A DNA stretch of 64,000 nt. It comes from Spirosoma sp. 48-14. GTDB lineage: Bacteria; Bacteroidota; Bacteroidia; Cytophagales; Spirosomataceae. The notes under the pieces were generated by a model, which was not told the DNA's origin, ran no database searches, and saw nothing but the letters and a program-made list of their open reading frames with translations. The stretch covers positions 1-64,000 of the forward strand of contig NZ_MKUD01000037.1 of the NCBI RefSeq assembly GCF_001898575.1, written 5' to 3'. The stretch's first letter is position 1, and each line of letters starts with the position of its first letter. This document shows positions 42,965 to 52,284 of this stretch, piece after piece. The position numbers and the translations under genes are program-made.

Positions 42965-43888
42965 TTATTCTACGCCCTTTACTCGCATGGGTAACGTATA
43001 GATCGACTCTGAAGCAGTGATGAACAGCATATCCCGTTTTTTCCCACCAAAGCAAATGTTTCCCACCCAACGCGAAGGAACAGGAATATTACCCAGTTTC
43101 TTTCCCGATGGATCGTATACGGTTACCCCACGGCCTGAGATATACAAATTCCCCTGGCTATCGAGCGTCATGCCGTCGGAACCCTGCGAAATAAATAACT
43201 GACGATTGCGAAGCATTCCATCGGGGCCAATTTCGTATTTATAGGTTTTGCTGTCCCGAATGTCGGCTACATACAAGTATTTCCCATCGGGCGTACCAAC
43301 AATACCATTGGGTTGTTTTAAATCACCATCGACCAGGATCGCTTCCGACTTACCTTTGGGTAGATAATATACTTTCTGCCCGTCGATATCCGGCTTCTTC
43401 CGCTCCCAGTAGTCACGCTGGTAATAGGGGTCAGTAAAGTAAATCCCACCCTTGGAGTCAATCCACAAATCGTTTGGCCCGTTCATGCGCTGCCCCTGAA
43501 AATTAGTCATCAGTACCGTCACTTTCTTATCGGGGCTAATCGACCACAATTCGTCTTTTTCATCAGCACAGGAAATGATATTGCCTTTTTTATCGAAATA
43601 CAGCCCGTTGGATCGTCCGGTTTTGTCCATGTAGAGCGACAGGTTTCCATCGGTATCGTATTTCCAGATTTTATCGTTTGGCTGATCGGTAAAGAAGATA
43701 TTTCCCTTCCTGTCGACAGCTGGCCCTTCGGTAAATGTAAACTGGCTCGATATCTTCTGAAGCGTAGCACCGGGGGCTACTACCTTTATCGTATCCAGCC
43801 CAACGGTGTTCGTCTGTTGGGCCATTACCTGGCCCGATATAACCAGAAGACTTGTCAGTATAAAGCCTGTTTTAAGCGAATAAATCAT
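42965..43888 (-). CDS. SMP-30/gluconolactonase family protein, secreted
   Basis: This 307-residue six-bladed beta-propeller protein has a signal peptide ending VMAQQ. Metal-site residues are visible in FTEGPAVDRKGNIFFTD, MNGPNDLWIDSKGGIYFTDP and PNGIVGTPDGKYLYVAD (conserved Glu, Asn, Asn-Asp), and the final SQGSDGMTLDSQGNLYISG holds the Asp. Members hydrolyse sugar lactones. It follows the ThuA gene on the same strand after 76 bases; together they look like a periplasmic sugar-processing pair. Confidence 0.88.
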   Translation of the reverse strand: MIYSLKTGFILTSLLVISGQVMAQQTNTVGLDTIKVVAPGATLQKISSQFTFTEGPAVDRKGNIFFTDQPNDKIWKYDTDGNLSLYMDKTGRSNGLYFDKKGNIISCADEKDELWSISPDKKVTVLMTNFQGQRMNGPNDLWIDSKGGIYFTDPYYQRDYWERKKPDIDGQKVYYLPKGKSEAILVDGDLKQPNGIVGTPDGKYLYVADIRDSKTYKYEIGPDGMLRNRQLFISQGSDGMTLDSQGNLYISGRGVTVYDPSGKKLGNIPVPSRWVGNICFGGKKRDMLFITASESIYTLPMRVKGVE

Positions 43889-43964
43889 AGGAAATGGGGA
43901 AAAACTTTTTCTAGATCAGTAAGTTCGTTTTTCGGGAAAACTAATCGGCTACGGAACCAACTTT

Positions 43965-44789
43965 CTACCGGATGGGCGTGTCGCGCGAGTCGGCATAAGC
44001 TTTGCCGAAGTCGATCTTCTTCACTTGCCCGGCTACGTACCGGATACCCTGAAAGATGTGCTTAATAAACGTTTGATCGTCTAGATAATCGGTTTTCGCA
44101 TGGCCGAGCGTTGTACACCAGGTGTACCCACCATCGAAATTGTAATACCAGGCAGAAGGATACAACTCGGTATACGAACCGCCAAACATCTTGACTTTCT
44201 CAGGCTCGTCCTGATTGAGTGACGTCAGATCATTCGCCATGATGACGGTAGGGCCAGGCGACATATTTTTGGTAAAATAAAATTCGTCTTCTTTCTCCCA
44301 GATCTTCGGCAATCCGCTCATTGAAGGGTGTTTTGTGTCGATGACCTCAATTTTGAACTTCTGGAATTTCGGATGCCAGGCAAAGGTGCCACCAATCATC
44401 CGTTTGAACCACGCCCAGTTGCGTTCGGTGCCCATAACGGAGTGAATACCCACGAATCCACCACCCGCTTCAATATACCGCCGAAAAGCAAGACGCTGAG
44501 CATCAGTATCGAACACATCGTTATTGGTGCTGGCAAACACCAGCAGCGTGTATTGTTTCAGGTTATCTTCGGTAAAAACGGAAGGCTGGTCAGAGGAATC
44601 GACGTTGAAGCCGTACTGCTGGCCAAGCTTCTGGACGCACTGAATGGCATTCGGAATATTGTCGTGTACGTAGCCTTTGCCATTTTTAGTATACACTAGC
44701 ACCTTCACTTTTTTCCAACTAACGTCCTGCGCCTGTAGCCCGGCAACCGATAACAGGCTGATCAACAATACAACGGCAAATCGGGTCAT
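43965..44789 (-). CDS. ThuA domain protein, secreted
   Basis: This class I glutamine-amidotransferase-like fold protein of the ThuA family has 274 residues and a signal peptide ending GLQAQ. Motifs are VLVYTKNGKGYVHDNIP at the start, FVGIHSVMGTERNW near 135 and EDEFYFTKNMSPG near 188, with TWCTTLGHAKTDYLDD at the end. ThuA proteins are linked to trehalose or other sugar utilisation in Bacteroidetes; activity is not established. Probably co-transcribed with the SMP-30 gene. Confidence 0.87.
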   Translation of the reverse strand: MTRFAVVLLISLLSVAGLQAQDVSWKKVKVLVYTKNGKGYVHDNIPNAIQCVQKLGQQYGFNVDSSDQPSVFTEDNLKQYTLLVFASTNNDVFDTDAQRLAFRRYIEAGGGFVGIHSVMGTERNWAWFKRMIGGTFAWHPKFQKFKIEVIDTKHPSMSGLPKIWEKEDEFYFTKNMSPGPTVIMANDLTSLNQDEPEKVKMFGGSYTELYPSAWYYNFDGGYTWCTTLGHAKTDYLDDQTFIKHIFQGIRYVAGQVKKIDFGKAYADSRDTPIR

Positions 44790-44983
44790 CTTAATGGTTC
44801 GTTATGCCTCTATAAGCAACGAAGCCCATTGTTCTACGCGTACGAGCCGAAATGGACAAGCGATTTTCATTATTCGTCCTGGCCGGTCTGGACATCTTTT
44901 AGAAACAGCTTCCAGCTCTGAAATTGTACCTGGTCAAAATCGGTCAGAGCGCATACAACTATTCCAGCATAACGAATTCCCTT

Positions 44984-44999
44984 TTTACCATTTGGTAAA
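44984..44999. promoter_or_regulatory. Palindrome upstream of the 45 kb SDR gene
   Basis: TTTACC and GGTAAA flank ATTT, a perfect 6-bp inverted repeat 49 bases before the start codon. It is a plausible regulator site; no regulator can be named. Confidence 0.35.
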
Positions 45000-45048
45000 T
45001 GGCTTGCCGAGCATAGTCAGGATTTTTGTCGTCAAAAACAGCTAGTAT

Positions 45049-45789
45049 ATGGAAACCGCACAACACATAAGCAATTTGATGGGCAAACGGGTCATTATCT
45101 TGGGAGGAAGTTCGGGGCTTGGTCTGGCAACCGCCAAAGCAGCCGCCGAAGAAGGTGCTGAGATCGTGATTGCGTCAAGTAATCAAGCCCGTATTGACGA
45201 AGCATTAACGGAATTACCGGCCGGAAGCAGTGGATACGCCGTTGATTTGAGCCGCGAAGAAAATACTAAAGACTTCTTTGCGCGTATTGGTCGCTTTGAC
45301 CATCTGGTATATACAGCCGCCGAAAACCTTAATCTGACTACAATCGAAAATACCGACCTGACAAAAGCCAGAGACTTCTTTACCCTCCGCTTTTGGGGTG
45401 CGCTGGCTGCCGTTAAGTACGGCGCTCCCCTGATCAACGAAGGCGGCTCAATTGGTCTGACCAGCGGCATTGCCAGCCAACGCCCCGGTGCTGGCTGGGC
45501 GTTGGCTGCCAGCATTTGCGGGGCGATGGAAGGATTTTGCCGTGCCATGGCCGTTGAGCTGGCCCCCATTCGGGTTAATGTCGTTTTACCTGGCGTTATT
45601 CAAACCAATCTCTGGAATAGTATGCAACCGCAGGAAAGGGAGAACTTTTATCAGTCCGTTGGTAGTTCGCTGCTCGTCAAACGCGTAGGTCATGCCGACG
45701 ACATTGCCCAGACCTATCTGTTCCTGATGAAACAATCGTTTGCCACCGGGCAAACCTTCATCATCGATGGAGGAACGGTATTGGTATAG
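45049..45789 (+). CDS. SDR-family oxidoreductase lacking the usual Tyr-x-x-x-Lys
   Basis: This 246-residue Rossmann protein has the cofactor motif GGSSGLGLA (near residue 19) and an IASSNQARIDEAL segment after the second strand. At the active site, the Ser is present (LTSGIAS) but the expected YxxxK is replaced by a WALAASICG stretch, and the usual NNAG is YTAAEN. The rest (LAPIRVNVVLPGVI, FATGQTFIIDGG) is normal for SDRs. So it may be a divergent enzyme or a binding protein. Convergent with the Crp-like gene. Confidence 0.8.
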   Translation: METAQHISNLMGKRVIILGGSSGLGLATAKAAAEEGAEIVIASSNQARIDEALTELPAGSSGYAVDLSREENTKDFFARIGRFDHLVYTAAENLNLTTIENTDLTKARDFFTLRFWGALAAVKYGAPLINEGGSIGLTSGIASQRPGAGWALAASICGAMEGFCRAMAVELAPIRVNVVLPGVIQTNLWNSMQPQERENFYQSVGSSLLVKRVGHADDIAQTYLFLMKQSFATGQTFIIDGGTVLV

Positions 45790-45828
45790 CCGATTGACTA
45801 CTGCTGCTCAGTAATTGAATGCAGCGCA

Positions 45829-46434
45829 CTAAGGACGTTGCTTTGTCGATAGGAGCGATATATTCCTTCGGATTCGACTGAGTGACTGTTGCGTAATACC
45901 CAGATAGGAAGCCACATCACTAAGCGGAACCTGCTGAATAATATGGGGCTGCTGCGCAATGAATTTAAGGTATCGGGTGGTCGCTTCTTCTCCCATTAAA
46001 TTATTGCGGATCTTGATTTTGTCCATCAGGGCCTGTTGCGTAATAGTCTCTACAAGGTCTTTAAAATAAGGCAGCTGTTGGTAGAGGCTATTGAGTCGTT
46101 GTTTTGAAAAGACAAACACGACTCCATCGGTAGCGGCAACAATACCCTCCTGCGAAGCAACCTCTCCCATAAAGCTGTACAGGATGGTACAGAACTTATT
46201 ATCCTTTACGAAGAACTGGATGACCTCATTCCCTTTCTCCGAAATAGAAACAATTTTGAGTATACCGCTGGCAACAAAAAAGAGCTCTTTGGCCGTTCGG
46301 CCCTGCTCCAGTAACGTGTCTCCAGCCTTAATACTGCGGAACTGCATAAACTGACCGATGAGGTCAAAATCGGTGTCCGGGATTTCCCTGAAGCGATTCA
46401 GGAATGCATGAAATAAAGCGGGGTCAGTTTCCAT
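45829..46434 (-). CDS. Crp/Fnr-family transcriptional regulator
   Basis: This 201-residue regulator has an N-terminal cyclic-nucleotide-binding-like domain (residues 20-120; IKAGDTLLEQGRTAKELFFVASG) and a C-terminal winged helix with VPLSDVASYLGITQQSLSRIRRNI near 175. It lacks the PRLARELG-type cAMP residues of E. coli Crp, so its effector is unknown. It belongs to the short Bacteroidetes group often next to SDR or efflux genes, as here. Confidence 0.87.
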   Translation of the reverse strand: METDPALFHAFLNRFREIPDTDFDLIGQFMQFRSIKAGDTLLEQGRTAKELFFVASGILKIVSISEKGNEVIQFFVKDNKFCTILYSFMGEVASQEGIVAATDGVVFVFSKQRLNSLYQQLPYFKDLVETITQQALMDKIKIRNNLMGEEATTRYLKFIAQQPHIIQQVPLSDVASYLGITQQSLSRIRRNISLLSTKQRP

Positions 46435-46494
46435 AGATTCTTTTCTGCTTTAACGAACGGTTAGTTTCCCTTTAAAGGTAAGTTCACTGCCAGT

Positions 46495-46550
46495 AAACAC
46501 CCGTAAGGTAAACAAAGAAGCGTGCTTCTTCATTTACCTTACGGGTGTTT
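46495..46550. repeat. Long hairpin upstream of the Crp-like gene
   Basis: Outer arms AAACACCCGTAAGGTAAA (46495-46512) and its exact complement (46533-46550) enclose a second inner stem, AAGAAGC/GCTTCTT (46515-46530), with only a CA/CA mismatch between. Almost the whole 56 bases can fold into one stem. Confidence 0.75.
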
Positions 46551-46657
46551 GTCTACGTTATACTGCCTCCGCGAGCACAAGCCCTAAATAGCAAACTGAG
46601 CGGCTACACTCTTCCGAAAATCTTCTGCGACAACGTTAAGCCGTTAGTTATAGGGGG

Positions 46658-46744
46658 CTATGACATCAGGGGCTTTAGCCAAAAAAGTTTGGCAGTTGCT
46701 TTGCCAAGACCGGATGATGCCCCGGTAATTAAGATGGTTTTCAT
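46658..46744 (-). pseudogene. Truncated SDR gene fragment
   Basis: On the minus strand an ATG starts MKTILITGASSGLGKATAKLF, the start of an SDR with its cofactor motif, and then reads WLKPLMS and stops at residue 28. The following DNA has no SDR continuation that I can see. It is a remnant of a third SDR gene, closely similar at its N-terminus to the intact SDR at 46785-47621. Confidence 0.7.
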
Positions 46745-46784
46745 CGTGATGACTCGAAAAATGAGGGATTAATGGCTCGCCGTT

Positions 46785-47621
46785 TTACTCGTTTTGTGAA
46801 ACGAAGAGACTATTGGTGAACAACTGATAGGCTTCTTCCGATGAACTGCGTCGGGCATTCAGAATGGGCAGAATATCGTTCGTTGGCGTATACCGGAGCC
46901 GGTCTGTGCCGTCGGTGGCGGCTTCGAAGATGGCTGCTACGACCTTTTCAACGGCGTCGGGATCAGCCGCTTCCTGCATACCGCCATAGACCTTGCCAAT
47001 TTTCCCCAGAAACGGCAGATAGTCCTCGATTAGCTGAAGTCCAGTGCTTTCTCCTCCAACACGGGCCATGAAGCCGGTTTGCATGGCTCCTCCCGGCTCG
47101 ATGATTTTTACCCGTATGCCCAGCGATGCCAGTTCGTAGCGCAGACCTTCGGAAAAACCCTCCAGCGCAAACTTCGACGCGCTATAGATCGATGCCATTG
47201 GGAAGCCAATGGCCCCGGCCCCCGAACTAATATTGATGATGGTTCCTGCATGATTGGCGCGAAAATGCGGGAGAATAGCCCGCGTGACATCCATTGCCCC
47301 AAACACATTGACATCGAACTGCGTTTGGATAGCCTCACGCGATGCGCTCTCAAAAATGCCAAACAGGCCATACCCCGCATTATTGACCACGACATCGATG
47401 CGACCAAAACGCTCAATACCAGCCGCAATTGCCGATTCAATCGTTACGGCATCCTGCACGTCCAGTTTGGTAATCAGCACATTATCGCTATTCCGAAGAT
47501 CGCCCGCTTTATGGGTATCCCGCATGGTAGCAATAACATTCCAGCCTTTTTCGGCAAAAAAATGGGCAACAGCAGCCCCGAAACCGGACGATGTTCCGGT
47601 TATCAATACTGTCTTTTTCAT
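46785..47621 (-). CDS. SDR family oxidoreductase
   Basis: This 278-residue classical SDR has TGTSSGFGAAVA (8-19), NNAGYGLFG (near 87), Ser in NISSGAG and YSASK (Tyr/Lys near 155-159), followed by LGIRVKIIEPGG. The extended C-terminus fits the group of ketoreductase-like SDRs under AraC control in Bacteroidetes. It starts 16 bases after the AraC gene on the same strand, so the two form an operon. Confidence 0.9.
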   Translation of the reverse strand: MKKTVLITGTSSGFGAAVAHFFAEKGWNVIATMRDTHKAGDLRNSDNVLITKLDVQDAVTIESAIAAGIERFGRIDVVVNNAGYGLFGIFESASREAIQTQFDVNVFGAMDVTRAILPHFRANHAGTIINISSGAGAIGFPMASIYSASKFALEGFSEGLRYELASLGIRVKIIEPGGAMQTGFMARVGGESTGLQLIEDYLPFLGKIGKVYGGMQEAADPDAVEKVVAAIFEAATDGTDRLRYTPTNDILPILNARRSSSEEAYQLFTNSLFVSQNE

Positions 47622-47637
47622 TCTGGTAATGTGATGG

Positions 47638-48558
47638 TTAATTCAGGTTTCTAAATTCGCCGGGCGACATGCCCGTTTTATTTTTGAAGAGCTTATTGAA
47701 GGATTGTGAGTAGTCGAATCCAAGCGAGTAGGCAATTTCACCCACTGACAAATTGGTCTGTATCAACTTGTTTTTAGCTACTTCGATAATATGATTGTGG
47801 ATATGCTGCTGGGTGGTCAGGCCAGTAAGGTTTCTGAGCAGGTCACTCAGGTATTGAGCGGAGATAAATAGCTTCCCGGCGAAATAATGGACGTCGGGGA
47901 GTCCTTGCTGCAAATGGGCATCACCCGCAAAATAGTCGTTCAGGTACGCTTCAAATTTGATCAGAATATCATGGTTTACTTTTTTGCGCGTGATGAACTG
48001 ACGATTATAAAACCGATTACAATACGTCAGTAACAGATCAATATGAGATACGATAACATCCTGACTGAACGAATCGATATTGCTCTGATATTCACGTCGG
48101 ATGTCGTCCCAGATTTTTTCGATCTGTTGTTCCTCTTTAGCGGAGAGGTGTAAAGCCTCATGGGTCGCGTAGGCGAAGAAGCCGTACTCGTTTAGTTTGC
48201 TGGCGAGCGGGTAATTTCGTACCAGGTCGGGATGAAAAATAAGCCAGTGCCCGGTTGCATCGCCATCGTCTGAAATCTCGGTCGAGGTCACCTGACCGGG
48301 GGCATAAAAACTGAGCATACCTGCATCATGGTCATAATTTGTCTGCCCATACCGGACTTTTCCCGTAAAGTTTTTCTTGATGCAGATTGAATAGAAATTA
48401 TACACTACGGGTTTGGCGTTCAGCTCTTGAAACGAACTTCCTGTAATCAAGCCGTTTACGCTGACAAGCGGATGCTCCGGTTCAGGCAAGCCAAGAACCT
48501 TATGGAGTTGAGGTATAGAGTTTATAACACGTATGTCCTTCTTTTCGCTGCTATTCAT
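47638..48558 (-). CDS. AraC-family transcriptional regulator
   Basis: This 306-residue regulator has an N-terminal cupin-like sensor region (about 30-180) and a C-terminal double helix-turn-helix: LTTQQHIHNHIIEVAKNKL then LSVGEIAYSLGFDYSQSFNKLFKNKTGMSPGEFR. The downstream SDR is its likely target. A CATCTTTG sequence on the minus strand at 48593-48600 is one base off the -7 consensus and lies 34 bases before the start. Confidence 0.9.
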   Translation of the reverse strand: MNSSEKKDIRVINSIPQLHKVLGLPEPEHPLVSVNGLITGSSFQELNAKPVVYNFYSICIKKNFTGKVRYGQTNYDHDAGMLSFYAPGQVTSTEISDDGDATGHWLIFHPDLVRNYPLASKLNEYGFFAYATHEALHLSAKEEQQIEKIWDDIRREYQSNIDSFSQDVIVSHIDLLLTYCNRFYNRQFITRKKVNHDILIKFEAYLNDYFAGDAHLQQGLPDVHYFAGKLFISAQYLSDLLRNLTGLTTQQHIHNHIIEVAKNKLIQTNLSVGEIAYSLGFDYSQSFNKLFKNKTGMSPGEFRNLN

Positions 48559-48794
48559 GGCCTATCATTTCTTCTGGCATGAGTTTCTGCTGCAAAGATG
48601 GGGTTAAGCAGGTAGTCTGATTGTTTCCAAAACAAGGATTCTTGTATCCATTATTTTTTTCGGCTGTCAGTAGGCGACAGGAGATCCTGCTTATGATGGC
48701 TTCAGCGATGACTCTCGCTACAGACATGGCATCTGCACATTAGGGCACGCTAAAAGAGCTCATACGTATTTTCAACAGCCTCACCTGAAAATGT

Positions 48795-50744
48795 CTAATC
48801 CGTTTTAGGAGCAATTCGTTTAAGCGGTAACGATTTGGGTCTGGTGATAACCAATGGAACAGCCTCGATTGTAACGTTGCTCGTGTCCAGCCCGTAAGCC
48901 GCCTGTGGCGATAAAGCAATATTTTTCAGCAGCATGTAGCCGAACATAATTACTTGCTGGCGCACGGTCAGATCGTTTTCGTAGGAAAGAAATCGTCGGA
49001 AAAGCACAAACCGAAAGTCGCCGGGAACCCGGTGTGTACTCAGCGATTTATACCGGCTATCAATCGTCACTTCGTTATTCTCCACCATATCCTCGACGAC
49101 CATTCTGAAAAGCAGATTGATACGCGGATCGATACGAAATCCCAGATAGAACGTAACCACATATACATCCTCCGCTGCCAGGGTTTCGACCGAATACCGC
49201 ATCACGTAGGGTTCATCTTCTACACAAACGTGAATAAACCAGTAAATGTCCGCTCGTTTGGGCGCCCGGTTCAGAATCGAATACAGGATTTCGGACTCGA
49301 TACGCTTGCTGGAATCGGATGTAGTCAGGTAAACCAGATGGGTAGCAAATTTCGGAATAGTCAGATCATTACTTAACGATTTTAGAATGGGCAGATTACT
49401 CGTCAGCGACTCGTATTTGATCAGGCTCTGTTTTATTGACTCGCCCTCATGCCAGAACAGCATCATGGCCATAATCAGTAACCCCAGCGTGACTGAAATC
49501 CAGCCACCTTCTTCAAACTTAACTAGGTTGGCGATCAGAAACGTCGTCTCAACGGTGAGAAATATAGCAGTCAGAACAACCTGAAGAATTGGATTGAAGC
49601 GCTTCACACGCATGTACATACTCATCAGTACGGTCGACATGAGCATCGTGAGCGTGACGGCCAGCCCAAAAGCAGCTTCCATGTTTTTCGATTCCCGGAA
49701 GTGAAGCACAATCAGGCAACAGCCAATCATTAAGGCCCAGTTGACAAACGGCACATACAGTTGCCCTCGTTCATCGGACGGGTAGGCTACGCGCTGCCGT
49801 GGCCAGAGCGTCAGTCGCATGGCTTCACTGACCAGCGTAAACGAGCCACTGATCAGTGCCTGCGAAGCAATGATCGTCGCCAACGTTGCCAGACCAATGC
49901 TAAAGACGACAATGGATGGAGGTACAATGCTGTAAAACGGGCTTGTTTCGCCCAGTCGTTGGCCAAGGTGATGCATCAGCCAGGCCGATTGCCCCGCATA
50001 CGATAGCAACAGCGTTGTTTTTACATAGGCCCAGCTAACCCGAATATTACTCCGGCCGCAATGCCCCATATCGGAATAAAGCGCTTCGGCTCCAGTCGTG
50101 CAGAGGAAAACACCACCCAACAGCCAGAAACCACTGGGGTAGGTCATCAGGAAATGGAGGGCGTAATAAGGATTGATCGCTTTAAGAACCGTCGGCTGGC
50201 TCCACAACGCCCAAAGGCCGATGACCCCGATGAAACTGAACCAGACCAGCATAACCGGCCCAAATAACTTTCCTAATTGCTGTGTGCCAAACTGTTGCCC
50301 GACAAACAAGGCGATCAGGATGGCGATAACGATGGGAACGGTATCAAGTTTAGGGTAAAAAATCAGCAATCCTTCAACTGCCGACGACACTGAGATAGGA
50401 GGTGTAATCAACCCATCGGCTAGTAGAAATGCCCCGCCAATTACGGCCGGGTACATTAGCCATTGGCCCGTATATCGCCGAACGAGTGTGTAGAGCGAAA
50501 AGATGCCGCCTTCGCCCTTGTTATCGGCCCGGAGTGTGATCACCACATACTTAATGGTGGTTTGTAACGTGAGCGTCCACAAAATGCAGGAGAATGTACC
50601 CAGCACTAAGTTTTCGGATAACTCCCGTCCTCGCATAACGGCCGACAATGTATAAAGCGGAGAGGTACCAATATCCCCAAAAACAATACCGATAGCAACC
50701 AGAAGCCCCTGCGCCGAAACCTTGTTAAGCGATGTAGATGACAT
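48795..50744 (-). CDS. kup: Kup-family potassium transporter
   Basis: This 649-residue KUP/HAK/KT transporter carries out proton-coupled K+ uptake. It starts with VAIGIVFGDIGTSPLYTLSAV (residues 15-35, family signature), followed by ADNKGEGGIFSLYTLVRR and about 12 TM segments up to residue 430, then a cytoplasmic C-terminal domain of about 200 residues. LCTTGAEALYSDMGHCG is a further family mark. The response-regulator gene lies 57 bases upstream on the same strand, so it may be co-transcribed. Confidence 0.93.
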   Translation of the reverse strand: MSSTSLNKVSAQGLLVAIGIVFGDIGTSPLYTLSAVMRGRELSENLVLGTFSCILWTLTLQTTIKYVVITLRADNKGEGGIFSLYTLVRRYTGQWLMYPAVIGGAFLLADGLITPPISVSSAVEGLLIFYPKLDTVPIVIAILIALFVGQQFGTQQLGKLFGPVMLVWFSFIGVIGLWALWSQPTVLKAINPYYALHFLMTYPSGFWLLGGVFLCTTGAEALYSDMGHCGRSNIRVSWAYVKTTLLLSYAGQSAWLMHHLGQRLGETSPFYSIVPPSIVVFSIGLATLATIIASQALISGSFTLVSEAMRLTLWPRQRVAYPSDERGQLYVPFVNWALMIGCCLIVLHFRESKNMEAAFGLAVTLTMLMSTVLMSMYMRVKRFNPILQVVLTAIFLTVETTFLIANLVKFEEGGWISVTLGLLIMAMMLFWHEGESIKQSLIKYESLTSNLPILKSLSNDLTIPKFATHLVYLTTSDSSKRIESEILYSILNRAPKRADIYWFIHVCVEDEPYVMRYSVETLAAEDVYVVTFYLGFRIDPRINLLFRMVVEDMVENNEVTIDSRYKSLSTHRVPGDFRFVLFRRFLSYENDLTVRQQVIMFGYMLLKNIALSPQAAYGLDTSNVTIEAVPLVITRPKSLPLKRIAPKTD

Positions 50745-50801
50745 GTCAAATAAAGAAATACACTGTTTTGAAGGTTCAATCCCCCTTAGACCGAATACGG
50801 A

Positions 50802-52163
50802 TCATAAAGTATCCATTTCGCTCAATTTTCGATAAAGACTGGTCAGACCGATACCAAGTAATCGGGCCGCTTCTGTCTTGTTGCCATTGGTATGCTCTAG
50901 AACCCGCCGGATGTGCCGTTGTTCGACCGTTGCCAGATCCAGTATGGAGCTATCGCCCACGTTCGTTGCCGAAACAGCCATTTGCATTTCGTAGGGCAGC
51001 AGATCGGGCGTGAGTTCAACCGGCGTATTTTGAGGAGACTCGGCCAGAATAACAGCTCGTTCGATGACGTTTTTCAATTCGCGGATATTGCCTTTCCAAG
51101 GGTGTTGCTGGAGCTTCTGAATAAACTCTGTACTCAGTCGGATGTCGCGCTTACCAAGCTTGGCGGCATATTGGCGGGCAAACTGTTGGGCCAGACCGGG
51201 AATGTCGTCGCGTCGATCACGAAGTGGGGGAAGTTCGATTTGAAAAACCGATAATCGATAATATAAATCGAGCCGGAAATGTCCAGCGTTCGCTTCCTGC
51301 TCAAGGCCTCGGTTGGTAGCGGCAATGATCCGAACATCTGTTTTGGTTGGTTTAGTATCCCCCACACGCAGAAATTCGTGTGTTTCGAGTACACGCAGGA
51401 GCTTGGCCTGCAGATCAAGCGGCATTTCACCAATCTCGTCCAGGAAAATAGTTCCTTTAATGGCTTCAGCAAATAATCCTTTCTGATCACGGCTAGCCCC
51501 TGTAAAGGCCCCAGCCCGATGTCCGAAGAGTTCACTTTCCAGAATATCTTTACCCAGCGCCCCACAGTTGATGGCTACAAATGGCCCGGTCCGGCGTGGA
51601 CTTGCCTGGTGAATCGCCTGAGCGAATACTTCTTTACCTGTCCCTGTTTCGCCCGTCAGCAATACCGTTGTATCGGTAACGGCTACTTTGCGGGCCAGGT
51701 CAATGGCTTGCTGAATAGGTTTTGAATGGCCGATAATACTGTCGAATCCATATCGTTGACCAACCTGTTTTTCAAGTTGTTGTATTCGAAGCTGAAGAGT
51801 GGCTTTCTCAATAGCCCGGCTGACGAGTGGGATGATCCGATCGTTATCGTCGCCTTTGGTAATGTAGTCGAATGCACCATTTTTGATCGCCGTTACGCCA
51901 TCCGAAATAGTCCCATAAGCCGTCAGCACAATAATCTCGGTGGCAGGATAGAGCTGCTTAATCTGCGCCGACAGATCAATGCCGTTCTTATCGGGCAGCT
52001 TCACATCGCTGATTACGAGCTGGACCTCTTCCCGCTCCAGCATTTTCAACCCCGTACGGGCATTTTCAGCCTCTAGCACGGTATACCCTTCGAGTTCCAG
52101 AATCCGCGCTAGTAGCTGGCGGAGACGCGGCTCATCGTCGATCAGCAGAATAGTAGCAGGCAT
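50802..52163 (-). CDS. NtrC-type sigma-54 response regulator
   Basis: This 453-residue regulator has a receiver domain (1-120; phospho-acceptor Asp53 in ISDVKLPDKNG), a AAA+ domain with GETGTGKE (171-178) and GAFTGA (218-223, sigma-54 contact), and a C-terminal Fis-type helix-turn-helix (TEAARLLGIGLTSLYRKL). It activates RpoN promoters when phosphorylated. No histidine kinase gene is adjacent, so the pair is split or the kinase lies outside. A terminator-like hairpin ends at its start codon. Confidence 0.93.
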   Translation of the reverse strand: MPATILLIDDEPRLRQLLARILELEGYTVLEAENARTGLKMLEREEVQLVISDVKLPDKNGIDLSAQIKQLYPATEIIVLTAYGTISDGVTAIKNGAFDYITKGDDNDRIIPLVSRAIEKATLQLRIQQLEKQVGQRYGFDSIIGHSKPIQQAIDLARKVAVTDTTVLLTGETGTGKEVFAQAIHQASPRRTGPFVAINCGALGKDILESELFGHRAGAFTGASRDQKGLFAEAIKGTIFLDEIGEMPLDLQAKLLRVLETHEFLRVGDTKPTKTDVRIIAATNRGLEQEANAGHFRLDLYYRLSVFQIELPPLRDRRDDIPGLAQQFARQYAAKLGKRDIRLSTEFIQKLQQHPWKGNIRELKNVIERAVILAESPQNTPVELTPDLLPYEMQMAVSATNVGDSSILDLATVEQRHIRRVLEHTNGNKTEAARLLGIGLTSLYRKLSEMDTL

Positions 52164-52205
52164 AAAAAACGCTTCGTTTCTGCGGCAAAGATGAGAAACG
52201 AAGCG
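52164..52205 (-). terminator. Hairpin with T run immediately before the response-regulator ATG
   Basis: On the minus strand CGCTTCGTTTCT and AGAAACGAAGCG form a perfect 12-bp stem followed by six T and then the ATG at 52163. The loop contains CATCTTTG, one base off a -7 box. It can terminate the upstream oxidoreductase transcript and may also place a promoter in the loop. Confidence 0.65.
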
Positions 52206-52284
52206 ATAAAAGTTTAGGTGGCTACCACATCAGTAACCTCTTCCGCTCGCCTAAAAGCAAACCTTAGCCGAAAACCTCAGCTTT

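Larger units (their letters stand above)
46435..46784. other. Intergenic region with hairpin and SDR remnant
   Basis: This 350-base stretch upstream of the Crp-like gene contains a long inverted repeat (46495-46550) and a broken SDR start (46658-46744). I see no complete gene. The promoter of the Crp gene should lie in the first hundred bases, but no clear TAnnTTTG box is visible. Confidence 0.6.

Noticed and set aside
45049-47621. Single SDR operon across 45-47.6 kb
   Set aside because: The 45 kb SDR is on the plus strand and the other SDR is on the minus strand with the Crp-like gene between, so they are separate units.
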